Assembly (NCBI GenBank): GCA_905193085.1
Contig: CAJJNI010000127.1
Coordinates: 1 to 7,221 of the forward strand
Length of the DNA stretch: 7,221 nucleotides
Direction of reading: 5' to 3'
Source of the DNA: an uncultured Lachnospiraceae bacterium
Lineage (GTDB): Bacteria > Bacillota > Clostridia > Lachnospirales > Lachnospiraceae
Part shown: piece by piece, positions 1 to 6,946 of the stretch
Numbering within the stretch: position 1 is the stretch's first letter
Layout of the letters: the number at the start of each line of letters is the position of its first letter
Notes under the pieces: model-generated
Told to the model about the DNA's origin: nothing
What the model saw: the letters and a program-made list of their open reading frames with translations, nothing else
Databases searched by the model: none
Program-made: the position numbers and the translations under genes

Positions 1-50
1 CGAAAAGATGTATTTACAAATTTTAAATATTGTGATAGGAGTATCGGAAA

Positions 51-1004
51 ATGAAAATACGACATTTACTTGAACCTGCGGATTTGACTGTAGAGGAAAT
101 TAACAGACTGCTTGAAACTGCTAATCGTATAGAAGAAAATTTAGATGCTTATGAAGATGTTGCAAAAAGAAAAAAACTTGCAACACTTTTTTATGAGCCG
201 AGTACAAGAACAAGGCTTTCGTTTGAAACTGCAATGTTAAATTTAGGCGGAAAAGTAATAGGTTTCCCGTCATCTAATGTTTCAAGTGTGACAAAAGGTG
301 AAACAGTGGCAGATACAATTCGTGTAATAAGCTGCTATGCCGATATTGCCGCTATGCGCCACCCTAAAGAGGGAGCGCCTACAGTAGCCTCAATGTATTC
401 GAAAATTCCCGTTATAAATGCAGGAGATGGCGGACATAACCACCCTACCCAGACTCTTATAGATTTAATGACTATTAAGAATAGAAAAGGAAGACTGAAT
501 AATTTGAAAATAGGTTTTTGTGGTGACTTGAAATTTGGTCGGACTGTCCATTCGCTCGTAAAAAGTCTGTGCAGATATGAAGGAAATGAGTATATTTTCA
601 TTTCACCGGAAGAACTAAAAATACCTGATTATATGATAGATGATGTGCTTGTTCCTGCAAATGCCACATATAAAGAAATGTATAATCTTGATGACGCATT
701 AGCCGATTTAGATGTATTATATATGACAAGGGTTCAGAAAGAGAGATTTTTTAACGAAGAAGAATATATAAGATTGAAAGACTGCTATATTCTGACTGAG
801 GAAAAGCTTAAACTTGCAAAGACTGATATGCCTGTTTTACATCCGCTTCCGAGGGTAAATGAAATTTCTATGGCTGTAGATGATGACCCAAGAGCTGCAT
901 ATTTTGAGCAGGTACAGAATGGAGTTTATATAAGAATGGCTTTAATAATGGGATTTTTGAATTTAAAAGACCCGATAACAGGCGAGTATATATTGAAAAA
1001 CTAA
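51..1004 (+). CDS. pyrB: Aspartate carbamoyltransferase catalytic chain (PyrB)
   Basis: Joins carbamoyl phosphate and L-aspartate to give N-carbamoyl-aspartate, the committed step of pyrimidine synthesis, in the cytoplasm. The 317 residues match the usual catalytic-chain length of about 310. Visible motifs, in order: the carbamoyl-phosphate loop STRTR at 51-55, the SSVTKGET loop at 78-85 (K82 is the likely partner of the active-site lysine supplied by the neighbouring subunit), MRHP at 102-105, HPTQ at 131-134, GDLKFGRTVHSL at 158-169, TRVQ at 226-229 and HPLPRVNEI at 264-272. Together these cover both the carbamoyl-phosphate and aspartate domains, so the enzyme should be active. The start is supported by AGGAG at 37-41, 9 nt upstream. 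Only 50 nt of upstream sequence is visible, so no promoter or attenuator can be judged. The next gene is not the regulatory chain pyrI, which commonly follows pyrB in many bacteria. Confidence 0.97.
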   Translation: MKIRHLLEPADLTVEEINRLLETANRIEENLDAYEDVAKRKKLATLFYEPSTRTRLSFETAMLNLGGKVIGFPSSNVSSVTKGETVADTIRVISCYADIAAMRHPKEGAPTVASMYSKIPVINAGDGGHNHPTQTLIDLMTIKNRKGRLNNLKIGFCGDLKFGRTVHSLVKSLCRYEGNEYIFISPEELKIPDYMIDDVLVPANATYKEMYNLDDALADLDVLYMTRVQKERFFNEEEYIRLKDCYILTEEKLKLAKTDMPVLHPLPRVNEISMAVDDDPRAAYFEQVQNGVYIRMALIMGFLNLKDPITGEYILKN

Positions 1005-1082
1005 ATGAACAATCCGCAGGCATCATAGTTATGGTCTTTTTACTCACCCCAATATTTATTTATAGAAAGAAGACTTTTATAT

Positions 1083-1751
1083 ATGAAAAGAAGCAAAAAA
1101 TTAACGCAGACTTCAGAAACTTTTTTACTGAGTTCAATACTTGCGCTCTCAGGTGGTTTTCAGGACGCATATACATATAATGTAAGAGACAAAGTGTTTT
1201 CAAATGCACAGACCGGAAATGTGGTACTGATGAGCCAGCATTTCATGGAAGGTGACTGGTTAAAAGGTGTTCATTATGTCTTTCCGGTGCTTGCATTTGC
1301 GCTCGGGGTGCTTGTTGCGGAGCGTATAGGACACCGGTACAAAAACTCAAAAAAAATTCACTGGCGTCAGATAGTTGTAATTCTGGAAATTTTGATATTG
1401 CTGAGTGTTGGATTAATAGATTATAAATATAACATGCCTGCAAATATGCTTGTATCTTTTTCATGTGCAATGCAGGTACAGACATTTCGTAAAGTAAATG
1501 GTTATGGGTATGCAAGTACAATGTGCATTGGAAATTTAAGAAGCGGTACGGAAAGCTTATCGGTTTTCATAAGAGAACATCAGTTTGGTGCACTTGAAAA
1601 AGCAATGCATTATTACGGTATAATTATTATATTTGCAATAGGTGCAGGTGCGGGAGGAATCTGCTCAAAAATAATCGGGATAAAATCAATATGGATATCA
1701 TGCATTCTGCTGCTTGGTGCATGCCTTATGATGATAAAAGAGCACAGATAA
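1083..1751 (+). CDS. YoaK/DUF1275 family membrane protein
   Basis: A 222-residue integral membrane protein of the YoaK (DUF1275) family, whose function is not established. The family signature is clear: SGGFQDAYTY at 23-32 followed by KVFSNAQTGNVV at 37-48, and a second conserved block AMQVQTFRKVNGY at 129-141 leading to TMCIGNLRSGTE at 146-157. Hydrophobic segments lie near 14-32, 63-82, 96-113, 119-135, 173-195 and 198-217, consistent with about six membrane helices. The N-terminus is basic (KRSKK), which fits a cytoplasmic N-terminus. The ribosome site is weak, only a purine-rich AAAGAAGA at about 1066-1073. The gene starts 78 nt after pyrB with no terminator visible between them, so read-through from pyrB is possible, but no functional link is apparent. 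The family call is firm; a substrate or role cannot be given. Confidence 0.9.
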   Translation: MKRSKKLTQTSETFLLSSILALSGGFQDAYTYNVRDKVFSNAQTGNVVLMSQHFMEGDWLKGVHYVFPVLAFALGVLVAERIGHRYKNSKKIHWRQIVVILEILILLSVGLIDYKYNMPANMLVSFSCAMQVQTFRKVNGYGYASTMCIGNLRSGTESLSVFIREHQFGALEKAMHYYGIIIIFAIGAGAGGICSKIIGIKSIWISCILLLGACLMMIKEHR

Positions 1752-1762
1752 TTAAATTATAG

Positions 1763-1808
1763 CGCCTGTTAAGATACCTTATTCACGTTTTCCTGTATCT
1801 GACAGGCG
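1763..1808. terminator. Long hairpin between convergent genes, possible bidirectional terminator
   Basis: CGCCTGT (1763-1769) pairs with ACAGGCG (1802-1808), and AGATAC (1772-1777) pairs with GTATCT (1795-1800). They are separated by a small asymmetric internal loop (TA against G), giving 13 base pairs around a 17-nt loop. It lies just after the + strand membrane protein gene and covers the last codons and stop of the - strand glycosyltransferase gene. Neither side has a strong U-tract: the + side continues TTCATC and the - side continues CTATAATTT. A terminator role is therefore inferred from position and stem rather than from a classic intrinsic signature. Confidence 0.45.
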
Positions 1809-2846
1809 TTCATCAATTCGTAAATCAATCAGAAGCTTAATTCCGAGTGAGAGCAGGAAAAACATATGACATGACATTCCAAACGAAAAACCTCTGAGCA
1901 TGATTTTCCATAAAGTCTGTGACAGTTTTCTGACACCTTTGCCAAAAGCGAGCTGGTTAAAAGATTTGGCAGCAAGACTGTCTGAATAATAGGCTTTAAG
2001 CATTTTTCTAACGGACATAAGGCTGTTATTATGTTCAACATACTCCATTTTTGCATCAAAAAAGCTGGCAAAGAAAATAGTGTACTGGATAATATCGGTA
2101 ATCTCCTGTTTTTCTTTGCAAAGCTCATTTAAAGAATAAGCGATTTTAAGCCAGCATTTCCTTGAATCTGGCTTATATATGTATGAAATTGAATTGTCAT
2201 TTTTCCGGTATACATATCCAAAATCATCTATAAATGCATATTTGGCATTATTAATATAACATTCTAAATTAAACATTTTATCTTCTGCATATTCACAGTC
2301 TGCAAAAATAATATTATTTTTTGTAAGGAAATCCTTTTTATATAATTTGCCCCACACATAAGAAAGTGTTCCGACAGAGAAAAAGCCCATAAATCTGAAA
2401 TCAGCGCTTTGTAGGTTTTTTTCGGAAAAAAGGCTGTGAGCTGAAGCAGGAAGAATTTTTCCTTTCCACAATCTGCTGTAGTTGCAGACGGTAATATCAC
2501 TGTCAGATTCAATTGCAGCTTTGAGAAAATGTTCAATTATATCTTCTTTGGCAAAATAATCGTCAGCATCAACAAATAATATATAATCCCCGTCTGCATG
2601 TTTAATCCCGCAGTTTCTTGCATGGCCGGCACCTGCCTTTAACTCGTTAAAAACATGAATGTTGTCGTGGTTTTGGGCATATTCAGAGCAGATAGCTTCA
2701 CTCTTATCAGTTGAATTATTATTGATAAGCAGAATTTCCAGATTCTTATAATTTTGGGTTAATATGCTTTCAAGTGCAGTTTTTAAATATTTTTCTGCGT
2801 TATAAACAGGAATAATGACAGAAACTTTTATGTTGTATGTATCCAT
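1779..2846 (-). CDS. Family 2 glycosyltransferase (GT-A fold)
   Basis: Transfers a sugar from a nucleotide-sugar donor to a growing glycan, probably a lipid-linked surface polysaccharide on the cytoplasmic membrane face. The N-terminal GT-A domain covers about residues 6-110: VSVIIPVYNAEKYL at 8-21, the donor-binding region INNNSTD at 41-47, AGAGHARNCGI at 71-81, and the DxD metal site in FVDADDYF at 91-98 (D93, D95). The remaining 355-residue chain has no second recognisable domain. A hydrophobic stretch near 320-345 may anchor it at the membrane. The first motif has Asn residues where many relatives have DDGSTD. Start: ATG with AGGGGG (2857-2862) 10 nt upstream, lying inside the last codons of the flippase gene, whose stop is only 4 nt away, so translation is probably coupled. 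Acceptor and donor sugars cannot be read from the sequence. The last codons overlap a long hairpin. Confidence 0.92.
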   Translation of the reverse strand: MDTYNIKVSVIIPVYNAEKYLKTALESILTQNYKNLEILLINNNSTDKSEAICSEYAQNHDNIHVFNELKAGAGHARNCGIKHADGDYILFVDADDYFAKEDIIEHFLKAAIESDSDITVCNYSRLWKGKILPASAHSLFSEKNLQSADFRFMGFFSVGTLSYVWGKLYKKDFLTKNNIIFADCEYAEDKMFNLECYINNAKYAFIDDFGYVYRKNDNSISYIYKPDSRKCWLKIAYSLNELCKEKQEITDIIQYTIFFASFFDAKMEYVEHNNSLMSVRKMLKAYYSDSLAAKSFNQLAFGKGVRKLSQTLWKIMLRGFSFGMSCHMFFLLSLGIKLLIDLRIDERLSDTGKRE

Positions 2847-2850
2847 ATGA

Positions 2851-4392
2851 TTAATGCCCCCTGTGGATTATTTTGTTGAAAATCTTTTTGATGAGACTTA
2901 GCAATTCTCTAAATTCCGGTGTCTGTTGATAAATAATGAAAAGCAGTATATTAAAAACAAAAACGCATATAACAAGATAAATTATCAGGTTTGCGAATGG
3001 TGTTAAATGAATAAGGTTACAGCAATAATCTGTTATAAACCATGAAGCAAAAATAATAGCGATATAGAGCACATATTTTAAAAAGAATAGGGCGGGAGTT
3101 TTCCCAAAACGATATTTGTACAAAATATATGGTTCTACCCATATAGAAGTTAAAACCGTACTGCAAAGAGTTCCAAGAAAAACACCTGCAACGCCAAGCT
3201 TTTCTACAAGTATAATAGAAACTACGAGATTGATTATGGCTTCTGCAATTGCTTTATAGCGGTCGTACCAGAACAGTCCCATAGATTCTTTGAATATAAG
3301 GACAGCCCTTCTTGTCCCTGTTATAAAGAAGTTAATGCAGAGTATGAGAACTATGTTGCGGCTGAATAAATATTTTTTACCAAATGCAATTTCGACAAAT
3401 GGGTTTAGCATTTCAAAAAGGCATATTCCGGCAAGGCCATACATCCATTGTCCTATGAAAAACAGTACATTAAAAACATGCTGAATTTTTTCGTTATCTT
3501 CGGTTGCGCCAAGATTTCCGACACTTGCGGCAACACCCTGAAATGCCTGTTCAAGAATCTGTCTGATTGAGCCTATTATAAGAAAATAATTTGAATAAAT
3601 TCCTGCAGTAATAACACCTACAAAGCTTGAAATAAGGAGGTTGTCTGTGTTGTTTACGACAACATTGCCTATTTTGTGCATAAGCATGGCTTTAACATTT
3701 TTGAAAATATCTTTCTTTTCAGAATCAGGAAGTTTTTCTTTGCAATGTTCTTTGATGTAGGGGAAAAGTCTGTCTGCTTTTCTTGACATGCAGATGTTTC
3801 CTGTAATAGTGCAGATTACGGCAATAATCAGAAATAAAATGAAATTTCTTGTTGTAAGCAGAATAATTATCTGACAGATGTCCTGAATAATCAGAAAACC
3901 GTTGTGATAAAGAACCGTAAGATAATTAAGCTGATGCGCCTCAACAAGCGTTTTTTTGTAAATTAAAAGGTATGATACTACAGAATTAGTAAGATAAAGC
4001 AAATAAATTAAAATGATATTTTCGACATTGGGCAGGTTTTTCATAAGTACATTTAAGAACGGAATAAGAATTAAACCTGCTGTCAGTACGACTAAGGCGG
4101 TTATTCTGTAGAATGTTCTAAACATTCCCATAATAACCTGCTGCTTTTTTGTGTCACCGTTAGCAATAGGTGCATAAAGAGCATATGTAATCGCTGTTCC
4201 AACTCCCAGTTCAGATAGGGAGAGGATATTGAGGATATCGGTAAAAAGACCGTTTATTCCGACATAGCCTTCACTGAGCATTCGGGTAAAAACAACTCGT
4301 GTAAAAAAACCCATCAAAATAGCTGCTGCCTGAGCAATAAAGGCAACAGAAGTATTTACGACAGAATACTCAGTTCGGGTTTTTTGATTCAC
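2851..4392 (-). CDS. Wzx-type polysaccharide flippase (MOP superfamily)
   Basis: Predicted to move a lipid-linked oligosaccharide from the inner to the outer face of the cytoplasmic membrane for surface polysaccharide or teichoic-acid-like assembly. The 513 residues are almost wholly hydrophobic, with helices expected near 12-32, 44-72, 95-115, 124-146, 163-180, 184-201, 238-260, 262-280, 304-330, 344-365, 382-397, 400-420, 435-455 and 465-488, consistent with the about 14-helix plan of the MOP/RfbX family. Family-like stretches are the N-terminal RVVFTRMLS at 32-40, LSELGVGTAITYALY at 59-73, and DNLLISSFVGVITAGIYSNY at 250-269. The start codon is GTG; GGGAGAG at 4400-4406, 7 nt away, supports it. 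It is followed 4 nt later by the glycosyltransferase gene and preceded at 67 nt by the GGDEF gene on the same strand. No Wzy polymerase or ligase is in the window, so the pathway is incomplete here. Confidence 0.9.
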   Translation of the reverse strand: MNQKTRTEYSVVNTSVAFIAQAAAILMGFFTRVVFTRMLSEGYVGINGLFTDILNILSLSELGVGTAITYALYAPIANGDTKKQQVIMGMFRTFYRITALVVLTAGLILIPFLNVLMKNLPNVENIILIYLLYLTNSVVSYLLIYKKTLVEAHQLNYLTVLYHNGFLIIQDICQIIILLTTRNFILFLIIAVICTITGNICMSRKADRLFPYIKEHCKEKLPDSEKKDIFKNVKAMLMHKIGNVVVNNTDNLLISSFVGVITAGIYSNYFLIIGSIRQILEQAFQGVAASVGNLGATEDNEKIQHVFNVLFFIGQWMYGLAGICLFEMLNPFVEIAFGKKYLFSRNIVLILCINFFITGTRRAVLIFKESMGLFWYDRYKAIAEAIINLVVSIILVEKLGVAGVFLGTLCSTVLTSIWVEPYILYKYRFGKTPALFFLKYVLYIAIIFASWFITDYCCNLIHLTPFANLIIYLVICVFVFNILLFIIYQQTPEFRELLSLIKKIFNKIIHRGH

Positions 4393-4399
4393 GATAATT

Positions 4400-4406
4400 C
4401 TCTCCC
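4400..4406 (-). promoter_or_regulatory. Ribosome binding site that decides the GTG start of the flippase
   Basis: GGGAGAG on the - strand, 7 nt before the GTG at 4390-4392. The next methionine in frame is residue 27, inside the first membrane helix, with no comparable site, so GTG is the best start. Confidence 0.75.
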
Positions 4407-4419
4407 AACATTATAGTAG

Positions 4420-4435
4420 TGATACCAAAGTATCA
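4420..4435. repeat. Small perfect inverted repeat upstream of the flippase
   Basis: TGATAC and GTATCA flank a 4-nt loop, in the 67-nt gap between the GGDEF gene and the flippase gene. On the - strand a TATAAT (4410-4415) lies just downstream and TTGATA (4431-4436) overlaps the repeat with only a 15-bp spacer. It could be an operator or a weak hairpin. A start from that -10 would fall within the ribosome site, so its use as a normal promoter is doubtful. Confidence 0.3.
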
Positions 4436-4459
4436 AATTAAAGATGTTGTTACAAATAT

Positions 4460-5494
4460 TTATTCGGTTTCGTACATGAATATACGGTTTCTTCCATTGC
4501 CTTTTGCCTTGTAAAGTGCAAAATCAGCATTTTCAACAGCTTTCTGATAGCTGCCGCCAGTGTAAGGTGCAACTCCTACAGATATAGTAGTATGACCTTC
4601 AATATGGCTGAGTTTTTCAACACGGGCTCTTAAAGTTTCGGCCCTTTTGCATAACTCTTCCGGATTTCCGTGTAATAATATGACAAACTCCTCACCGCCC
4701 CAGCGTATAAGAAATTCCGTGCTGTCTAATTCTTTTAATATAGTCTGTGCTGTCTCAACGAGAACCTTATCACCTGTTAAATGTCCATAAGTATCGTTGA
4801 TTTTTTTGAAAAAGTCGAGGTCATACATAACGATGCCTGACCTGCCAGGTAAAAACTCTGTGAATGAATTGTCTTCTTTAATTAAAGAGTTAATAATATT
4901 TCTGTTATAAGCACCTGTCAGTGCATCATGTTTTAGGCTGTATTCAAGCTGTTTTTTAATTTCATACTGGTCTTTATATGTTTTTTCAATGGCAATATCG
5001 AAGACGCAGATTCCAAAATACAAAGGAATTCCAAGCAACAGCATCATTGCAAAGTCAGGATAATGAAGAAATGTGTTTGCAATAAAAATATCAGCGAACA
5101 GCAATCCGTGTGAAATAACAGAGGTTTTCATCGGTGCAGTAATGCCAAGTGCAAGAAAGATGAAGTTAATGATAATAAAACCGACGCAGGCGAAGCTTAA
5201 ATCATCAAGGTAATAGCATGCCCAGATAGTACACCACATGACCCCATGCGCAACGATGTATCCTGAAATAATCATAATACGGTAGTTTTTTGTGTGAAAA
5301 TATAGTATCATAAATACAGCCAGGGGTACGAGTATAAATGTACGGGCTAATAGTGTTTCTGTTGTAAATTTCCCGAACAGATAGCAGTCAGATAAATAAT
5401 ACATAATCGAAGACAGTGATGCTGCTATTATTATCCACATATGAAAAAGTCTGTAATATTCATATTTAGACTGGTAAAAAATTCTCTTGTTCAT
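4460..5494 (-). CDS. Membrane-bound GGDEF diguanylate cyclase
   Basis: Predicted to make cyclic di-GMP from two GTP at the inner face of the membrane. In the 344-residue chain from the chosen start, the first half is a membrane sensor-like region with hydrophobic segments near 17-35, 48-66, 72-95, 100-118, 126-142 and 148-166. It matches no named sensor domain I recognise. A linker at about 168-188 leads into the GGDEF domain: DALTGAYNR at 190-198, the metal and substrate region DLDFFKKINDTYGH at 225-238, and the active-site loop RWGGEEF at 264-270, which is catalytically competent. The RxxD product-inhibition site expected five residues before GGEEF is not present (DSTE there). I chose ATG 5492-5494 over an in-frame ATG 27 nt upstream because GAGGAAG (5502-5508) sits 7 nt from it, and the likely transcript begins near 5523. 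It heads a - strand run with the flippase and glycosyltransferase genes. Confidence 0.93.
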   Translation of the reverse strand: MNKRIFYQSKYEYYRLFHMWIIIAASLSSIMYYLSDCYLFGKFTTETLLARTFILVPLAVFMILYFHTKNYRIMIISGYIVAHGVMWCTIWACYYLDDLSFACVGFIIINFIFLALGITAPMKTSVISHGLLFADIFIANTFLHYPDFAMMLLLGIPLYFGICVFDIAIEKTYKDQYEIKKQLEYSLKHDALTGAYNRNIINSLIKEDNSFTEFLPGRSGIVMYDLDFFKKINDTYGHLTGDKVLVETAQTILKELDSTEFLIRWGGEEFVILLHGNPEELCKRAETLRARVEKLSHIEGHTTISVGVAPYTGGSYQKAVENADFALYKAKGNGRNRIFMYETE

Positions 5495-5501
5495 TTTTTG
5501 A

Positions 5502-5508
5502 CTTCCTC
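5502..5508 (-). promoter_or_regulatory. Ribosome binding site that decides the GGDEF gene start
   Basis: GAGGAAG on the - strand, 7 nt before ATG 5492-5494. The longer in-frame ATG at 5519-5521 has no such site and would lie at the predicted transcript start, so the protein begins MNKRIFYQ. Confidence 0.8.
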
Positions 5509-5529
5509 GTATAATAATCATAATATGGG

Positions 5530-5558
5530 ATTATATCACGAAAGAATGGCAGAAACAA
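5530..5558 (-). promoter_or_regulatory. Extended -10 promoter for the GGDEF-flippase-glycosyltransferase run
   Basis: On the - strand, TTGTTT (5553-5558) is followed after exactly 17 bp by a perfect TATAAT (5530-5535) preceded by TGA (5536-5538), an extended -10 (TGnTATAAT). The expected start is near 5523, giving a leader of about 29 nt that contains the chosen ribosome site. This is a typical sigma-A-type promoter by sequence. Confidence 0.7.
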
Positions 5559-5582
5559 CAGTTTAGGTTTAAATTTGTTGTT
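5554..5582. promoter_or_regulatory. Inverted repeat in the divergent promoter region, possible operator
   Basis: AACAACA (5554-5560) and TGTTGTT (5576-5582) form a perfect 7-bp inverted repeat around a 15-bp spacer that itself ends in TTTAAA. The left half overlaps the -35 of the GGDEF promoter and the right half abuts the candidate -10 of the acetyltransferase gene. A dimeric regulator bound here could affect both genes. This is inferred from spacing and position only. Confidence 0.35.
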
Positions 5583-5590
5583 AATATAAA
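5562..5590 (+). promoter_or_regulatory. Candidate weak promoter for the acetyltransferase gene
   Basis: TTTAGG (5562-5567) and TATAAA (5585-5590) are 17 bp apart on the + strand, about 31 nt before the ATG. The -35 match is poor, so the assignment rests mainly on spacing and on the need for a promoter diverging from the GGDEF gene. Confidence 0.3.
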
Positions 5591-5621
5591 ACAAAAGGAA
5601 ATACAAAAGGAGATAGTTTTT

Positions 5622-6836
5622 ATGTCAACCAAACAAAAGCCGGAATTTTTAATGAGGGCTTTGTCAATCGAAGATGCAGATCAGTATAACGCATTATTAA
5701 GATATGCGTTTCAGGTAACAGAGCAGGAGCTTGCAGAGACAGGCTGGAAAGATGATGAAATAAAGCAGTCCAAGTTTCCTGTGCTTGAGAGGGCCGATGT
5801 TATTGGCTGTTTTGATGAAGATACGCTTATATCACAATTTGCCATTTATCCTCTTGATATGAACATATTTGGAGTAAAGTATCCGGTCGGATTTGTAACA
5901 AGTGTGTGTACCTATCCTGAATATACAGGGCATGGAATAATGAAACGCCTTATGGTAAGAGGTCTTACAAGAATGAGAGAAAATGACAGACCTTTTGCGC
6001 TTTTATATCCGTATTCAATTCCGTTGTATCACCGGCTCGGCTGGGAAATAATTTCAAATAAGATGACATATACTGTCAAGGATACGCAGGTTCCGGCTAA
6101 AATAAAAGAGCCGGGTTATGTGCGCAGAGTATCATGGGACGATAAACAGTTTAAAGAGCTTCATACAAAATTTGCACAGAAGACACATGGCTGTCTTTAC
6201 AGAAATTCCCTTGCGTGGGAAGAATATTGGAGATGGGATGAAGATGATACTGTTGTTGCGGTTTATTATTCAGCAGAAGGTGTTCCGTACGGATATATGG
6301 TATATATGATAAATTCAGATATAATGCATATCAAAGAAATGATTTATCTTAACCGTGAAGCCCAATTAGGTCTGTGGGAATATATACATGCCCATGATTC
6401 AATGATAGATGAAGTCAGGGGTAACAATTATTTCAGTGAGCCTATAGCATTTGAACTTGATGATGGCGATATAAAAGAGACAATCCGTCCGTATGCAATG
6501 GGTAGAATAGTAGATGTTTCACAGTTCTTTGAAAAATATGTCTGCAACAAAACAGAAGAAGCGGTATGTTTCAGATTCGACATAACAGATGAACTTCTTG
6601 AATGGAACAATGACAGTTTCACAGTGCTCTTTAAAGATGGAAAATGCCAGATTACAGACATAAAACCGCAATATACAATGAAAATGTCAATAAGAATGCT
6701 GACAACACTTCTGATGGGATATAAAACAGCAGGAAAATTATATAGTATGGAAAGAATAGAAGCAGACAGTCAGGCAGTAGAAAAATTAGATGAACTTCTC
6801 TTCCACAAAATCCCGTATGTATCTGATTACATTTAA
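5622..6836 (+). CDS. Eis-like GNAT N-acetyltransferase with SCP2-like C-terminal domain
   Basis: Predicted to move acetyl from acetyl-CoA to an amine. Members of the Eis family act on lysine, polyamine or aminoglycoside-type amines, but the substrate here is unknown. The 404 residues match the about 400-residue Eis plan. The N-terminal GNAT region (about 8-150) has the acetyl-CoA strand and loop V95-C-T-Y-P99-E-Y-T-G103-H-G105-I-M and the block PYSIPLYHRLGWE at 130-142, where Y136 is the likely general-acid tyrosine. A second degenerate GNAT half spans about 160-285. The C-terminal part (about 305-404) has the SCP2-like pattern RFDITDELLEWNN and a final KIPYVSDYI. In mycobacterial Eis the C-terminal carboxylate takes part in catalysis, so the exact end may matter; the stop codon lies inside the left terminal repeat of the adjoining element. 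AGGAGA at 5608-5613, 8 nt before ATG, supports the start. It diverges from the GGDEF gene. Confidence 0.88.
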   Translation: MSTKQKPEFLMRALSIEDADQYNALLRYAFQVTEQELAETGWKDDEIKQSKFPVLERADVIGCFDEDTLISQFAIYPLDMNIFGVKYPVGFVTSVCTYPEYTGHGIMKRLMVRGLTRMRENDRPFALLYPYSIPLYHRLGWEIISNKMTYTVKDTQVPAKIKEPGYVRRVSWDDKQFKELHTKFAQKTHGCLYRNSLAWEEYWRWDEDDTVVAVYYSAEGVPYGYMVYMINSDIMHIKEMIYLNREAQLGLWEYIHAHDSMIDEVRGNNYFSEPIAFELDDGDIKETIRPYAMGRIVDVSQFFEKYVCNKTEEAVCFRFDITDELLEWNNDSFTVLFKDGKCQITDIKPQYTMKMSIRMLTTLLMGYKTAGKLYSMERIEADSQAVEKLDELLFHKIPYVSDYI

Positions 6837-6843
6837 GATGCCA
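6832..6843 (+). repeat. Left terminal inverted repeat (12 bp)
   Basis: TTTAAGATGCCA, the exact reverse complement of 7109-7120. It contains the TAA stop (6834-6836) of the acetyltransferase gene. Nine of its bases (AAGATGCCA) recur at the start of the second direct repeat at 6947-6955. Confidence 0.75.
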
Positions 6844-6926
6844 ACGGATTGCTCCGTGCTACGCACTCCCGCACTCCTACCCGTTATTCGCATATCGTGA
6901 AGCTTTCGCGTCACTTTTATGCTCAT
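6835..6926 (+). repeat. 92-bp direct repeat, copy 1
   Basis: Matches 6947-7038 at 88 of 92 positions. Within it are a hairpin ACGGA/TCCGT (6845-6849 with 6854-6858), an overlapping GTGC/GCAC, a perfect 8-bp tandem duplication of CGCACTCC (6862-6869 and 6870-6877), and a two-part stem GCATA/TATGC (6890-6894 with 6918-6922) enclosing GTGAAGC/GCGTCAC (6897-6903 with 6908-6914), which has one mismatch in this copy. Confidence 0.85.
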
Positions 6927-6946
6927 GTGGGAGAATTAACATATAC

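Noticed and set aside
335..601. Antisense open reading frames inside pyrB (335-601 -), the membrane protein gene (1243-1521 -) and the acetyltransferase gene (6428-6661 -)
   Set aside because: Each lies opposite a well-supported gene, lacks recognisable domains and has no good start signal.
1829..2536. Alternative-frame open reading frames within the glycosyltransferase gene (1829-2128 -, 2264-2536 -)
   Set aside because: They are in other frames of a gene with clear GT2 motifs and show no family resemblance.
5495..5521. Longer GGDEF protein starting at 5521
   Set aside because: That ATG lies at the predicted transcript start and has no ribosome site, whereas ATG 5492-5494 has GAGGAAG at 7-nt spacing.
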